Assembly: GCA_910587745.1 (NCBI GenBank)
Contig: CAJUNE010000002.1
Span: 3,939 to 67,938 of the forward strand
Reading direction: 5' to 3'
DNA: 64,000 bases
From: an uncultured Bacilli bacterium
GTDB lineage: Bacteria; Bacillota_I; Bacilli_A; RF39; UBA660
In this document: positions 28,706-36,680 of the stretch, in pieces
How the letters are laid out: every line of letters starts with the position of its first letter
Numbering within the stretch: position 1 is the first letter of the stretch
The notes under the pieces: generated by a model
Told to the model about the DNA's origin: nothing
Seen by the model: the letters and a program-made list of their open reading frames with translations, nothing else
Databases searched by the model: none
Made by a program: the position numbers and the translations under genes

Positions 28706-30187
28706 TTAACTGGTTTGTAAAGTTGTTTCTTCTACTAATTTTTCATATATTTTTACCATTGCTAAAGTATCTAACTCGCAATATTTAAGTAAGTTTTTTC
28801 TTGTTTTTTCTTGCTCTTCTTTAGTCATATTTTTTAAGTTTTTAAAACTATTCATCGCTTCACTACCATTATGAATATTATCTAACGCATGATAATCTAA
28901 ATTTCTATCATTAGGAAATAAAGCTGGCAAAACATACTTTATAGAATAAGACCCTTGCATTTCTTTAGTGTAATAACTCCTGTTTTTAAACGGAATCATT
29001 AAATCTTTTATGTTATTATAAATATTCATTAAATGCTCACTTAAATCGGGATATAAACTGGCTAATTTTTTAATTATCATTTTCTCAAAACTAGAATTAT
29101 ACGCGATTACACATGTATTTTTTGGAATATCCTTAATAAGCCGCTCTGCTAAATCTCTTCTAGGATCAGTATTTATTTTTGCTAAAAATTCTGCATGCTT
29201 TAATGTACCATTTTCATTTTCTAAATAATGTAAAGAATATTGAAATGGTATTTGTTCATAAGGACTCGAATTTTCTAATACTGGTATTGATTCCTGAAAA
29301 GTTTCAAAATCTAAAAAATACATAGGAAATGTTAATGTGTTTAAAAACTCTTTTATTTCATCTTTTTTGATACTTGGTTCTTTGTCATTTAACTCAAAAT
29401 CAATTTGTTCTAAATATTTATTATTTAATTTCTCTTGTAATAATTCTTTAAAACTTATTTTGTTTTTATTATATAATTTAAACTTATTTGATATGCTCAT
29501 TCCCCTTATATCGAAAACGTTAGGTCTAACTAAATTATTAGTACAATATTTAAAAAATGGGCAATCATAGGGTTTAACACAATGCATTCCTATATCTTGT
29601 TTTGGCTCACTTTTCTCTTTAATATATTCATTTATTTCTTCTATGTTTTTTTCTATTTCCTCTTGTTTTTGAAGTGCTATATCTGTTACGTCCTCGATTA
29701 TAAATAATTTTCTTAAATCTAACTTTTTTCCTCGGATGTATTTGGAATTGATATAAACAATCGAGGCTTTTGTTATATTGTATCCTAAACTTTTTAAGAC
29801 ATATACTTGATATGAAACATCTTCTAAATAAATATCACTGATACTTGTGGAACTTTTTACTTCATATATTTCATATCTATCATGATCCTTTTTTAAAATA
29901 TCAACACTACAAAAATTATTATTATAAGAAAACGATGCTTCTGTAATTATTACACTATCTTGTTTTAAAGTTTCTTCTGTGTCTTTAATCATTACTTGTA
30001 AATTTTCATTAAATTCTATATCAATTGACTTACCTAATAGGTGTTTAGCTATAATTCCTACTTCAGTACCATTTTCTAAAACTCCCTCATTATTTGTATC
30101 TTCTTTTACTTCTGGTTTAAATTCATTTAACCAAAGCATTTTTAAACATTGATGAGCATTGCAATATTTAGATTTTGATAAATACAT
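28706..30187 (-). CDS. DUF2779 protein: Cas4-like nuclease fused to a DEDD exonuclease-like domain
   Basis: 493 residues. The first half resembles a Cas4/AddB-type PD-(D/E)XK nuclease: YEIYEVKSSTSI holds E-x-K, and a split cysteine cluster (YCNAHQC at the start; CVKPYDCPFFKYC near 205) looks like a 4Fe-4S site. The second half (DUF2779 proper) has YFLDFETFQE and IPFQYSLHYLEN, fitting a DEDD 3'-5' exonuclease, with CVIAYNSSFEK and a late YCELDTLAM. It may act in DNA repair or defence; no known system surrounds it, but a glycosylase gene is next door. Confidence 0.85.
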   Translation of the reverse strand: MYLSKSKYCNAHQCLKMLWLNEFKPEVKEDTNNEGVLENGTEVGIIAKHLLGKSIDIEFNENLQVMIKDTEETLKQDSVIITEASFSYNNNFCSVDILKKDHDRYEIYEVKSSTSISDIYLEDVSYQVYVLKSLGYNITKASIVYINSKYIRGKKLDLRKLFIIEDVTDIALQKQEEIEKNIEEINEYIKEKSEPKQDIGMHCVKPYDCPFFKYCTNNLVRPNVFDIRGMSISNKFKLYNKNKISFKELLQEKLNNKYLEQIDFELNDKEPSIKKDEIKEFLNTLTFPMYFLDFETFQESIPVLENSSPYEQIPFQYSLHYLENENGTLKHAEFLAKINTDPRRDLAERLIKDIPKNTCVIAYNSSFEKMIIKKLASLYPDLSEHLMNIYNNIKDLMIPFKNRSYYTKEMQGSYSIKYVLPALFPNDRNLDYHALDNIHNGSEAMNSFKNLKNMTKEEQEKTRKNLLKYCELDTLAMVKIYEKLVEETTLQTS

Positions 30188-30202
30188 TTTAACCCTCCTA
30201 AC

Positions 30203-30916
30203 TTAGTTTCTATTTTTTAAAGCATCAATATATTTATTTAAATATTTGTTTTTATCTTTGCTGTTATATTGCATTATAAACCTGGGATGCTCTAAAGCTA
30301 TAATCTTATCAAAGAATTTATATTCTTTATTTATTCTAGTTATAAAATTATAGTTTTCTCCACTTCCTATACAAAAACAAATAGAAGTGTCTATGCCTAA
30401 AGAAATTTGCTTTTTTAAAGATTCAATAATAAAATTATATAAAGCTTTTTCTAATTTTTTATTTTCATAATAATTTGAATTAATTTCATTTCCTTTGCTA
30501 CTTTTATTTATAATACCTACTGGACAAATAAAACTCATAAAAAAGTCTTTATAGAATTTTTCACAACCTCCATATTGTTCCATAACATCATATAAAAAAT
30601 TTGAGGATGATTTATTTATATAAAAATTATCAATCATAATTCCTGTTTCTTTATAAAGATGATTGGCATCTTCAAATGGTATTCCAGTCATTGCTGTACC
30701 TTTTCTTGCTGGAGAACTTCCTAGTATTAAATATCTTTTATTATTGTCATTATAATATTTTTTATAAAATCTATTTGTAATAGCTTTTATTTGCTCTTTA
30801 TTTTGACCATTAAAGGGATTACTAATACTATAATTATCAAATAATTTTAAAGATATGGTTGCTAGCCAATTATTAAATTCTAATACATTATCTGAAAAAG
30901 TTTTTTGTTTAACCAT
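30203..30916 (-). CDS. SMUG2-like uracil-DNA glycosylase family protein
   Basis: 237 residues. LILGSSPARKGTAMTGIPFED and FICPVGIINK match the first conserved motif and the following strand of the SMUG2 group of uracil-DNA glycosylases; ALEHPRFIMQY matches the second motif, with His and Pro in place. It would remove uracil or related lesions. It lies 16 bp upstream of the DUF2779 nuclease on the same strand, which suggests a repair pair. Confidence 0.78.
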   Translation of the reverse strand: MVKQKTFSDNVLEFNNWLATISLKLFDNYSISNPFNGQNKEQIKAITNRFYKKYYNDNNKRYLILGSSPARKGTAMTGIPFEDANHLYKETGIMIDNFYINKSSSNFLYDVMEQYGGCEKFYKDFFMSFICPVGIINKSSKGNEINSNYYENKKLEKALYNFIIESLKKQISLGIDTSICFCIGSGENYNFITRINKEYKFFDKIIALEHPRFIMQYNSKDKNKYLNKYIDALKNRN

Positions 30917-30981
30917 TTTATTTATTTTCCTTTCTAATTTTTAAAATGTATTTCGGCTTGCCCTTATATTTAATATTTTTT

Positions 30982-31368
30982 TCACATCCTCATACTTTTA
31001 TCTTCATCTTCTAAATCTAGCATCAGCCATTTTTGATGATTACATTCCCTAGTGTCCAAATAAATTTCTTGTATTTCAATACAAAAGTGAGGTAACATAT
31101 TTTCAAATTGTTCTTTTTCCTTTTTTCAAATAACAATCATTACACAAAAATAGTTTTCTCTTGGATATACAGCACATAGAGTTCTACTACCTTTTTTGAA
31201 CTTTATATTCCAGCCGAATTCCAAACTACATTTGCTAAATTCAAATTTAGGATTTACATTATAATTGCTTCTTATAAATTCACAAAAGTTATCCCATAGT
31301 TCATTATTGATATAATTGCTCATTTCATATTCGCTAGGAATATGTTTAAAATCTTCCTTACTAAACAT
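30982..31368 (-). pseudogene. DUF3788 gene interrupted by one in-frame TGA
   Basis: Residues 1-80 (LWDNFCEFIRSNYN, LEFGWNIKFKKGSRTLCAVYP) are DUF3788. A TGA at 31126-31128 ends the frame right after VMIVI, yet the same frame continues as KKEKEQFENMLPHFC, EIYLDTRECNHQKWLML to a TGA at 30982, giving the normal length (~128 aa) and the family's C-terminus. The family usually has Gly where the TGA stands, so a single GGA to TGA change explains it. TGA is a normal stop elsewhere here. Recent nonsense mutation, readthrough or sequencing error are the choices. Confidence 0.7.
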
Positions 31369-31402
31369 AAATATCTCCTATAACGTTACTTGCATTTTGT
31401 AA

Positions 31403-31921
31403 TTATCTGTGTCTTATATAATTTAATGTTTTAGTTGTTAATGGTTTTAATATTAAATACATAATATATCCAATAATTCCACCTGTGACATTAGTTATTA
31501 AATCTGTTATGTCTGCTGACCTAACTCCATTTATCAAAGGCTGTAATAGTTCGATACTTAAGCTTAATAAAAAAGTATAAAAAACAACTTTTAATAGTTT
31601 ATCATTTTCTTTTTTTACTAAAGGCATTAAAAAACCAAAAGGAATCGTCATTATCACATTTAATCCAACTTGTCTAATAAAGTCTCCTCTACCATTTAAA
31701 ACATCAATAAAAGGAACCAAATTCATTCTATCATATGGATGATTAAATATAAATGGTAAAGATGTTATTATAGGCATTAAGGTAAAATATAGTACAAAAG
31801 ATAAGTATATATACATAAGAGTATTTATAAGTAGTATATCTTTACCTTCTTCTTTCCATTTCTTATAAAATTTCCAAAAATATATTATTATTAAAATTAC
31901 AAAATCCATTAATTCTTTCAT
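31403..31921 (-). CDS. VanZ-like family membrane protein
   Basis: 172 residues with four or five hydrophobic segments. NLVPFIDVLNG and GLNVIMTIPFGFLMPL are the conserved VanZ-like segments, and SIELLQPL with ADITDLITNVTGGIIGY the second half. VanZ gives low-level teicoplanin resistance in enterococci, but most family members are of unknown role. Ribosome site GAGGAG. Its promoter and leader are duplicated ahead of the next gene upstream. Confidence 0.9.
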   Translation of the reverse strand: MKELMDFVILIIIYFWKFYKKWKEEGKDILLINTLMYIYLSFVLYFTLMPIITSLPFIFNHPYDRMNLVPFIDVLNGRGDFIRQVGLNVIMTIPFGFLMPLVKKENDKLLKVVFYTFLLSLSIELLQPLINGVRSADITDLITNVTGGIIGYIMYLILKPLTTKTLNYIRHR

Positions 31922-31938
31922 ATTATTTTTCTCCTCAA

Positions 31939-32116
31939 TAAATTACTATTTATGCACAACTTTGTATTAAATATTATACCATTAAAAAAGCAAAATCTAA
32001 ACTGATTCTACTCTTATTTTAAAAAAAAATTATCTAGTCTAACACCTAGTATTATAGAAATTTGGTATAAGTTTTTAAGCAAAAAAAGTGGAACCTTTCA
32101 ACTCCTTCAGGGGGCT
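31939..32116 (-). repeat. Duplicated terminator-promoter-leader module, copy A
   Basis: About 178 bp that are ~90% identical by eye to 32642-32817. Reading the minus strand it contains a weak terminator (32090-32105, stem mostly G-U), then TTTAGA-17-TATAAT (31996-32001/31973-31978) and a leader ending at the VanZ ribosome site. The rest of the 31922-32281 gap, ~160 bp, shows only A/T-rich sequence with TGCTACCTAAATGCTACCT as a short tandem motif. Confidence 0.8.
31973..32001 (-). promoter_or_regulatory. Promoter of the VanZ-like gene
   Basis: On the minus strand TTTAGA, 17-bp spacer, TATAAT; the same elements occur at 32677-32705. Confidence 0.65.
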
Positions 32117-32281
32117 ATTAAATTTTGGCTTATTTAATTTTAAAACCTTTATTTTGCTTTATATTTTGTTTGTTTTTTCCCAATTTTGATTAAAATATAA
32201 ATATAAAAGTTTCAAATTTTGCTACCTAAATGCTACCTGAAATTTCAAAAATAATCTGCTCGATAAATTGTAATTTATTGG

Positions 32282-32629
32282 TTAGACAATATTTTCACCC
32301 AAAATTATTTTAGGCATTGTCATTAAACATCTATTCCAACGTTTATAAAATTTTTCTACACCAAGTTTAGACACTCTTGCATGTGCTTCTTCGCTTTCTA
32401 GCACCCAATATAAGACATATATAACCTTACCCACATTTTTTGTAAGTCGGATAGGTAGCTCACCTTTTTTTACTGCATTAAAATCTTTTTGTCGATGAGT
32501 ACGTTTTATATAATGTACATCAATAACTCCATCTTGTTTCAAATAAAATTCTGCTACTTCCTTCATTAGTTCTTCAATTTCATCAAGTTTGTTTAGTTTC
32601 GCTTCATATATACATATTTCATTAAACAT
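32282..32629 (-). CDS. ABM-like (dimeric alpha/beta barrel) monooxygenase-type protein
   Basis: 115 residues. The pattern NEICIYEAKLNKLDEIEELM, QDGVIDVHYIKRTHRQ and KVIYVLYWVLESEEAHARVS fits the beta-alpha-beta ferredoxin-like fold of the antibiotic biosynthesis monooxygenase superfamily, in which a dimer forms a small barrel. Substrate unknown and assignment is by fold pattern only. The gene is bracketed by two copies of a ~178-bp regulatory module. Confidence 0.6.
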   Translation of the reverse strand: MFNEICIYEAKLNKLDEIEELMKEVAEFYLKQDGVIDVHYIKRTHRQKDFNAVKKGELPIRLTKNVGKVIYVLYWVLESEEAHARVSKLGVEKFYKRWNRCLMTMPKIILGENIV

Positions 32630-32641
32630 ATTCCACCTCTA

Positions 32642-32817
32642 CAAATTACTATTTGTGCAACACTTTATATAAAAATATTATACCATTAAAAAAGTAAAAT
32701 CTAAACTAATTCTACTCTTATTTTAAAAAAATTATCTAGTCTAAGACCTAGTATTATAGAAATTTGGTATAAATTTTTAAGCAAAAAAAAGTGGAGCCTT
32801 TCGGCTCCTTCAGGGGG
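32642..32817 (-). repeat. Duplicated terminator-promoter-leader module, copy B
   Basis: Second copy of the module described at 31939. Its terminator stem is perfect (GGAGCC, 32793-32798, with GGCTCC, 32803-32808) and on the minus strand is followed by AC and a T run, so it probably ends the recG transcript. Promoter TTTAGA-17-TATAAT (32700-32705/32677-32682) drives the ABM-like gene. Confidence 0.8.
32677..32705 (-). promoter_or_regulatory. Promoter of the ABM-like gene
   Basis: TTTAGA, 17-bp spacer, TATAAT on the minus strand, identical in layout to the VanZ promoter. Confidence 0.65.
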
Positions 32818-32900
32818 TTTTGGTTCATATTCACATAAGTCGTGAATATGAGATCTCGGACATGATGTTTATCATGTCATAATAATCATATTATGTTTTT
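32793..32900 (+). other. Cluster of four hairpins, possible small RNA
   Basis: Four perfect inverted repeats in ~105 bp: GGAGCC/GGCTCC (32793-32808), CATATTCAC/GTGAATATG (32826-32850), GACATGAT/ATCATGTC (32859-32878) and CATAAT/ATTATG (32878-32895), the last followed on the plus strand by TTTTT. The first serves as a minus-strand terminator, the last looks like a plus-strand one. No ORF. Confidence 0.45.
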
Positions 32901-32948
32901 AGTTTTTTGTCAATTCTATTTTCGTAATTTCTTTTTTATTTTACAAAC

Positions 32949-34934
32949 TTAATTTAATCTGTCTAAGTCTTTAATTATTTTATAATATGACATATTGTTT
33001 TTATATGCCTCACTATTTATATATTCTTCACTGTCACTTTTGGCTTGGAGCATTATTTTTAAATCATTTTTTAAATTAGCTATTTTAAATATTTTAACTC
33101 CACTTTGACGAATACCAAATAAATCTCCTTCTCCTCTAAGTTCTAAATCTTTTTCAGAAATATAAAAGCCATCATTACTTTCTTCTAATACCTTTAATCT
33201 TTCAATCTCTTTATCACTTATTAAATAGCAATAACTATCTAGTGAGTTTCTTCCTACTCTTCCTCGTAATTGGTGAAGAGTTGCAAGACCAAATCTATCA
33301 GCATCAAATATAACCATTATCGTAGCATTTTTTACATCTACTCCGACTTCTATAACCGTAGTTGATATTAATATCTTCGTTTCATTATTCTTAAATCTAG
33401 CCATTATTTCATCTTTTTCTTTTTGCTTTAATTTACCGTGTAATATTTCAATGGGTATCTTATTTTGAAATGCTAAATTAAATTTCTCTTTTAATGTTTC
33501 AACACTTTTTAAATCTAGTTCTTCATTATCGTCTATAAGACTTGCTACAACATAAACTTGATGTCCTTGCTTTATTTCTTCTAAAATATGCGATAATACT
33601 TCTTTTAATTCACTAAATTTCTTTAGCTTTGTGATTATTTCTTTTCTCCCACCAGGTTTGTGAGTAATAAAAGATACATCTAAGTCACCATATAATGTTA
33701 AAGCATAACTTCTTGGTATTGGTGTTGCACTCATATAAAGAGCATCTGGTACTTCACCTTTACTTTTTAATATCTCTCTTTGTTTGACACCAAAACGATG
33801 TTGCTCATCTGTAATAACTAAGCCTAAACGATAAAATATTACACTTTCCTCAATTATAGCATGAGTTCCTATCAATATGTCTATATCTCCTCTTATAAGC
33901 TTATCTTTAACTGCTTCTTTCTCTTTTTTAGTCATACTTCCTACTAATATCTCAATATTTATTTTACTGTCTCTAAAATAATTTATAGCACTTTCAAAAT
34001 GTTGTCTTGCTAAAACTTCAGTGGGTGCCATTAAGACACTTTGATAACCAGATAAAAAACTAGCATACATAGATATAAAACTTATTACTGTCTTGCCACT
34101 GCCTACATCTCCTAAAACTAATCTATTCATTTTGTTATTATTTTTTAAATCTTTCAGAATTAAATCTAAAGCTTCATTTTGACTGTCTGTTAAACTAAAT
34201 GGTAAACTATTTATAAATTTAGTTATATCTTCGTCATTAAAATGTTTTTCTTCCTTTTTTATGTTCTGATTATCTTTTTTCATATAGCCTATTTTAAACA
34301 TAAATAAAAATAATTCTTCATATTTTAAATAAAAACTGGCTTTTTTTATTTCTTCAAAATTATGGGGTAAATGTATCATTCTTAAAGCTTGCTTTTTACT
34401 TATCATATTATATTTTTCAATAAATTCACTTGGAACATAATTGTAACTAGCAGCATTATCTATAATAGCATTTTCCATTATTTTTCTTAGTTCACTATTT
34501 TTTATATCTTTTTTAGTGTGATAAATTGGTATTATTTCTTTCTTTTCAAGAGGTGTTAGTTTTATATCATCGCAGATAAATGTATTCTTTTTTATATCAT
34601 ATTTGCCTACTAAAGTTATAGTTTTTCCAATAATAATATGTGGTTTTAAAAAGGCACGATTAAATATGACAGCATACATTGTTTTATTATTGTGGTTACA
34701 TCTAAATTGTAATTTATTAAAATTTCTTTTTATAAAAGCAGTTGTTGCTGTTGTTTCTACAATTACATTAATGGCTACTCTCTCTCCATTATAGTTTTCA
34801 TCTAGATTAATAGGCTCAAATATGTCATAACGATATGGATAGTAAGATAATAAATCTTCCATATTATTGATATTTAAAGTTTTTAAGTTACCTAACATTT
34901 TAGGTCCAACACCTTTTATGTCACTTAGTTCCAT
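32949..34934 (-). CDS. recG: ATP-dependent DNA helicase RecG
   Basis: 661 residues. N-terminal wedge/OB domain (~1-150), helicase core with LGDVGSGKTVIS (Walker A), TDEQHRFGVKQR (motif II DEQH), MSATPIPRS (III), and STTVIEVGVDV and QLRGRVGRN (V, VI), and the C-terminal DLELRGEGDLFGIRQSG. It rewinds stalled forks and branch-migrates Holliday junctions. Ribosome site GGAAG ahead of the start; the terminator is in the repeat module downstream. Confidence 0.98.
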   Translation of the reverse strand: MELSDIKGVGPKMLGNLKTLNINNMEDLLSYYPYRYDIFEPINLDENYNGERVAINVIVETTATTAFIKRNFNKLQFRCNHNNKTMYAVIFNRAFLKPHIIIGKTITLVGKYDIKKNTFICDDIKLTPLEKKEIIPIYHTKKDIKNSELRKIMENAIIDNAASYNYVPSEFIEKYNMISKKQALRMIHLPHNFEEIKKASFYLKYEELFLFMFKIGYMKKDNQNIKKEEKHFNDEDITKFINSLPFSLTDSQNEALDLILKDLKNNNKMNRLVLGDVGSGKTVISFISMYASFLSGYQSVLMAPTEVLARQHFESAINYFRDSKINIEILVGSMTKKEKEAVKDKLIRGDIDILIGTHAIIEESVIFYRLGLVITDEQHRFGVKQREILKSKGEVPDALYMSATPIPRSYALTLYGDLDVSFITHKPGGRKEIITKLKKFSELKEVLSHILEEIKQGHQVYVVASLIDDNEELDLKSVETLKEKFNLAFQNKIPIEILHGKLKQKEKDEIMARFKNNETKILISTTVIEVGVDVKNATIMVIFDADRFGLATLHQLRGRVGRNSLDSYCYLISDKEIERLKVLEESNDGFYISEKDLELRGEGDLFGIRQSGVKIFKIANLKNDLKIMLQAKSDSEEYINSEAYKNNMSYYKIIKDLDRLN

Positions 34935-34993
34935 TATCCTACTTCCTTTCTTTTTTATTATAGCATTTAAAAAGAAGAATTTCTATTCCTCTT

Positions 34994-36676
34994 TTAATCG
35001 TCTCCAAATAAATCATAAACTTCTTCAGTATCATCAGATACATTGTCAATAACATCTCGGTTATTAACATTTATTTTTTTTATGTTTATTTCTTCATCTT
35101 GGTTTTTATTTTTCTTTTTTTCTTTAGCTTTTTTCTTTTCAAGTTTCTTTAATTCTTTTAACTCTTTTTTTGATAATTCATTTTTGTCTATTTCAAGCTT
35201 TTGTGTTGCTTCTAACTTTTCTTTACTTAATGTGTCAAGTATTCCTGTTAAATCGGCTTTGTCATATTCTGATTTTTTTTCTTCTTCAACTTTGGTGATT
35301 TTCTTAGTTTCTTCTAAATTTATTTTTGCTTTTTTTTCTAATTCACCCTTGTTATCTTCTTTTTCTTTGGCAGTTATTTTTTGCACTTCACTTACGACAT
35401 CATTAAGCTTTCTTGTAGCTTCTATCTTGGCTTCTTGACGCTCAATAAATTTATTTATTTTCTTTTGTTTCTTTTTTGAACTATGTAATAAACATATAAT
35501 TATTATTAACATTAAAAATGATGTACTTGCAAAGGCAATAATTACATAAGAATATAATTTTAATGTTTCTTTAGATGCACTGATTAACTCTTCATCATAT
35601 CTAATTACTGTATTATTTTCCGTATCATATAAGTAGTAACTAGTGTTACCATCTGATAGACTTTTAGCATTAATAATTACAAATTCACTATTATCATTAA
35701 TTTTATAACAATCAATCTCTTCGCCATTAATATTTACTTTTCCTTTATTAAAGTCTAATTCTTTATCAAGAGGAACTGGTATTAGTAAAATATGATTTAA
35801 ATTCATTTCATTAAATTTAGAATATTTGCCATCTTTATATTCAAATAATTTAATTACTCCATCTTCATTTTTTAAACCTACTAAAGTAATATCTGCTTTG
35901 TCATTTATAAATACTGGTATCTCATAACCCTCAATTGTTATTGTACTTTCCTCAAATGTATCTGGTTTTGTTAAATGTTCTTTTAATTTCACTACTGTGT
36001 AATTTCGGTCATTTACTGTAACTTCAATAGGGTTCTCATCTTTAACATCAATATTTATTGTGTATATCTTTTCTATTCCTGTTTCTGATTTTACAACTAT
36101 GTTAATAGCATTAGACCCTTCTTCTAATTCTATATTTCCAGCGCCTGTTACAGTGGCATAGGGACTATTTGCAGTAGCTTTTATCTCTATATTTTTTGTA
36201 CCTTCAGGGACTGTTGCTAGATAAACTTGAACGTCTTTATCAAATTCAGGGCTTAATTCAAAACCTGTAACATTTAAGCTTTTTAAATTATTGTCATTAG
36301 ATTTTTCTCTTGGTGCGGTAACATTTATTTTTATTGATTTAGCTTTTAAATTAGCAGGATTACCACTACCATCACTTACTCCACTTGGGGTTACTGTTAT
36401 AGTGGCACTTCCCGTATTTATAGCACTTAATTTAATACTATAAGTATTGTTTTCTATCCATGCTCTATCTTCACTTACTGCGACTACTCCAGAATTTGAT
36501 GAAGATATATTAAATCTTCCAGTTACATCATTTCCCCTAATAGTTAATGTTACAGTGCTTCCTTTAGTGGGATTAGTAGTACTTGCTGATATATTAAATG
36601 ATGCTGCGTTAGCTTTTGTAAGACCAATAAATAAACTTATTAGCATAACCCCTATTTTTAAAATATTCTTTTTCAT
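34994..36676 (-). CDS. Surface protein with Ig-like and cadherin-like domains and a charged cytoplasmic tail
   Basis: 560 residues: signal peptide (~1-24), a beta-sandwich domain (~25-128, ISASTTNPTKGSTVTLTI; BIG2 or cohesin-like), a cadherin-like beta-sandwich domain (~132-215, ending KIYTINIDV), another extracellular segment, one transmembrane helix (~378-400, VIIAFASTSFLMLIIIICLL), then ~155 residues very rich in Lys and Glu in the cytoplasm. It starts 5 bp after the dockerin protein gene with overlapping ribosome site, so both are made together. Confidence 0.8.
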   Translation of the reverse strand: MKKNILKIGVMLISLFIGLTKANAASFNISASTTNPTKGSTVTLTIRGNDVTGRFNISSSNSGVVAVSEDRAWIENNTYSIKLSAINTGSATITVTPSGVSDGSGNPANLKAKSIKINVTAPREKSNDNNLKSLNVTGFELSPEFDKDVQVYLATVPEGTKNIEIKATANSPYATVTGAGNIELEEGSNAINIVVKSETGIEKIYTINIDVKDENPIEVTVNDRNYTVVKLKEHLTKPDTFEESTITIEGYEIPVFINDKADITLVGLKNEDGVIKLFEYKDGKYSKFNEMNLNHILLIPVPLDKELDFNKGKVNINGEEIDCYKINDNSEFVIINAKSLSDGNTSYYLYDTENNTVIRYDEELISASKETLKLYSYVIIAFASTSFLMLIIIICLLHSSKKKQKKINKFIERQEAKIEATRKLNDVVSEVQKITAKEKEDNKGELEKKAKINLEETKKITKVEEEKKSEYDKADLTGILDTLSKEKLEATQKLEIDKNELSKKELKELKKLEKKKAKEKKKNKNQDEEINIKKINVNNRDVIDNVSDDTEEVYDLFGDD

Positions 36677-36680
36677 TTTA

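Noticed and set aside
31126..31128. TGA read as a sense codon (Trp or Gly) genome-wide
   Set aside because: TGA ends murT and the 126-aa gene in ATGA overlaps, and ends the dockerin and DUF6020-like genes at natural domain ends. Tryptophan is TGG throughout.
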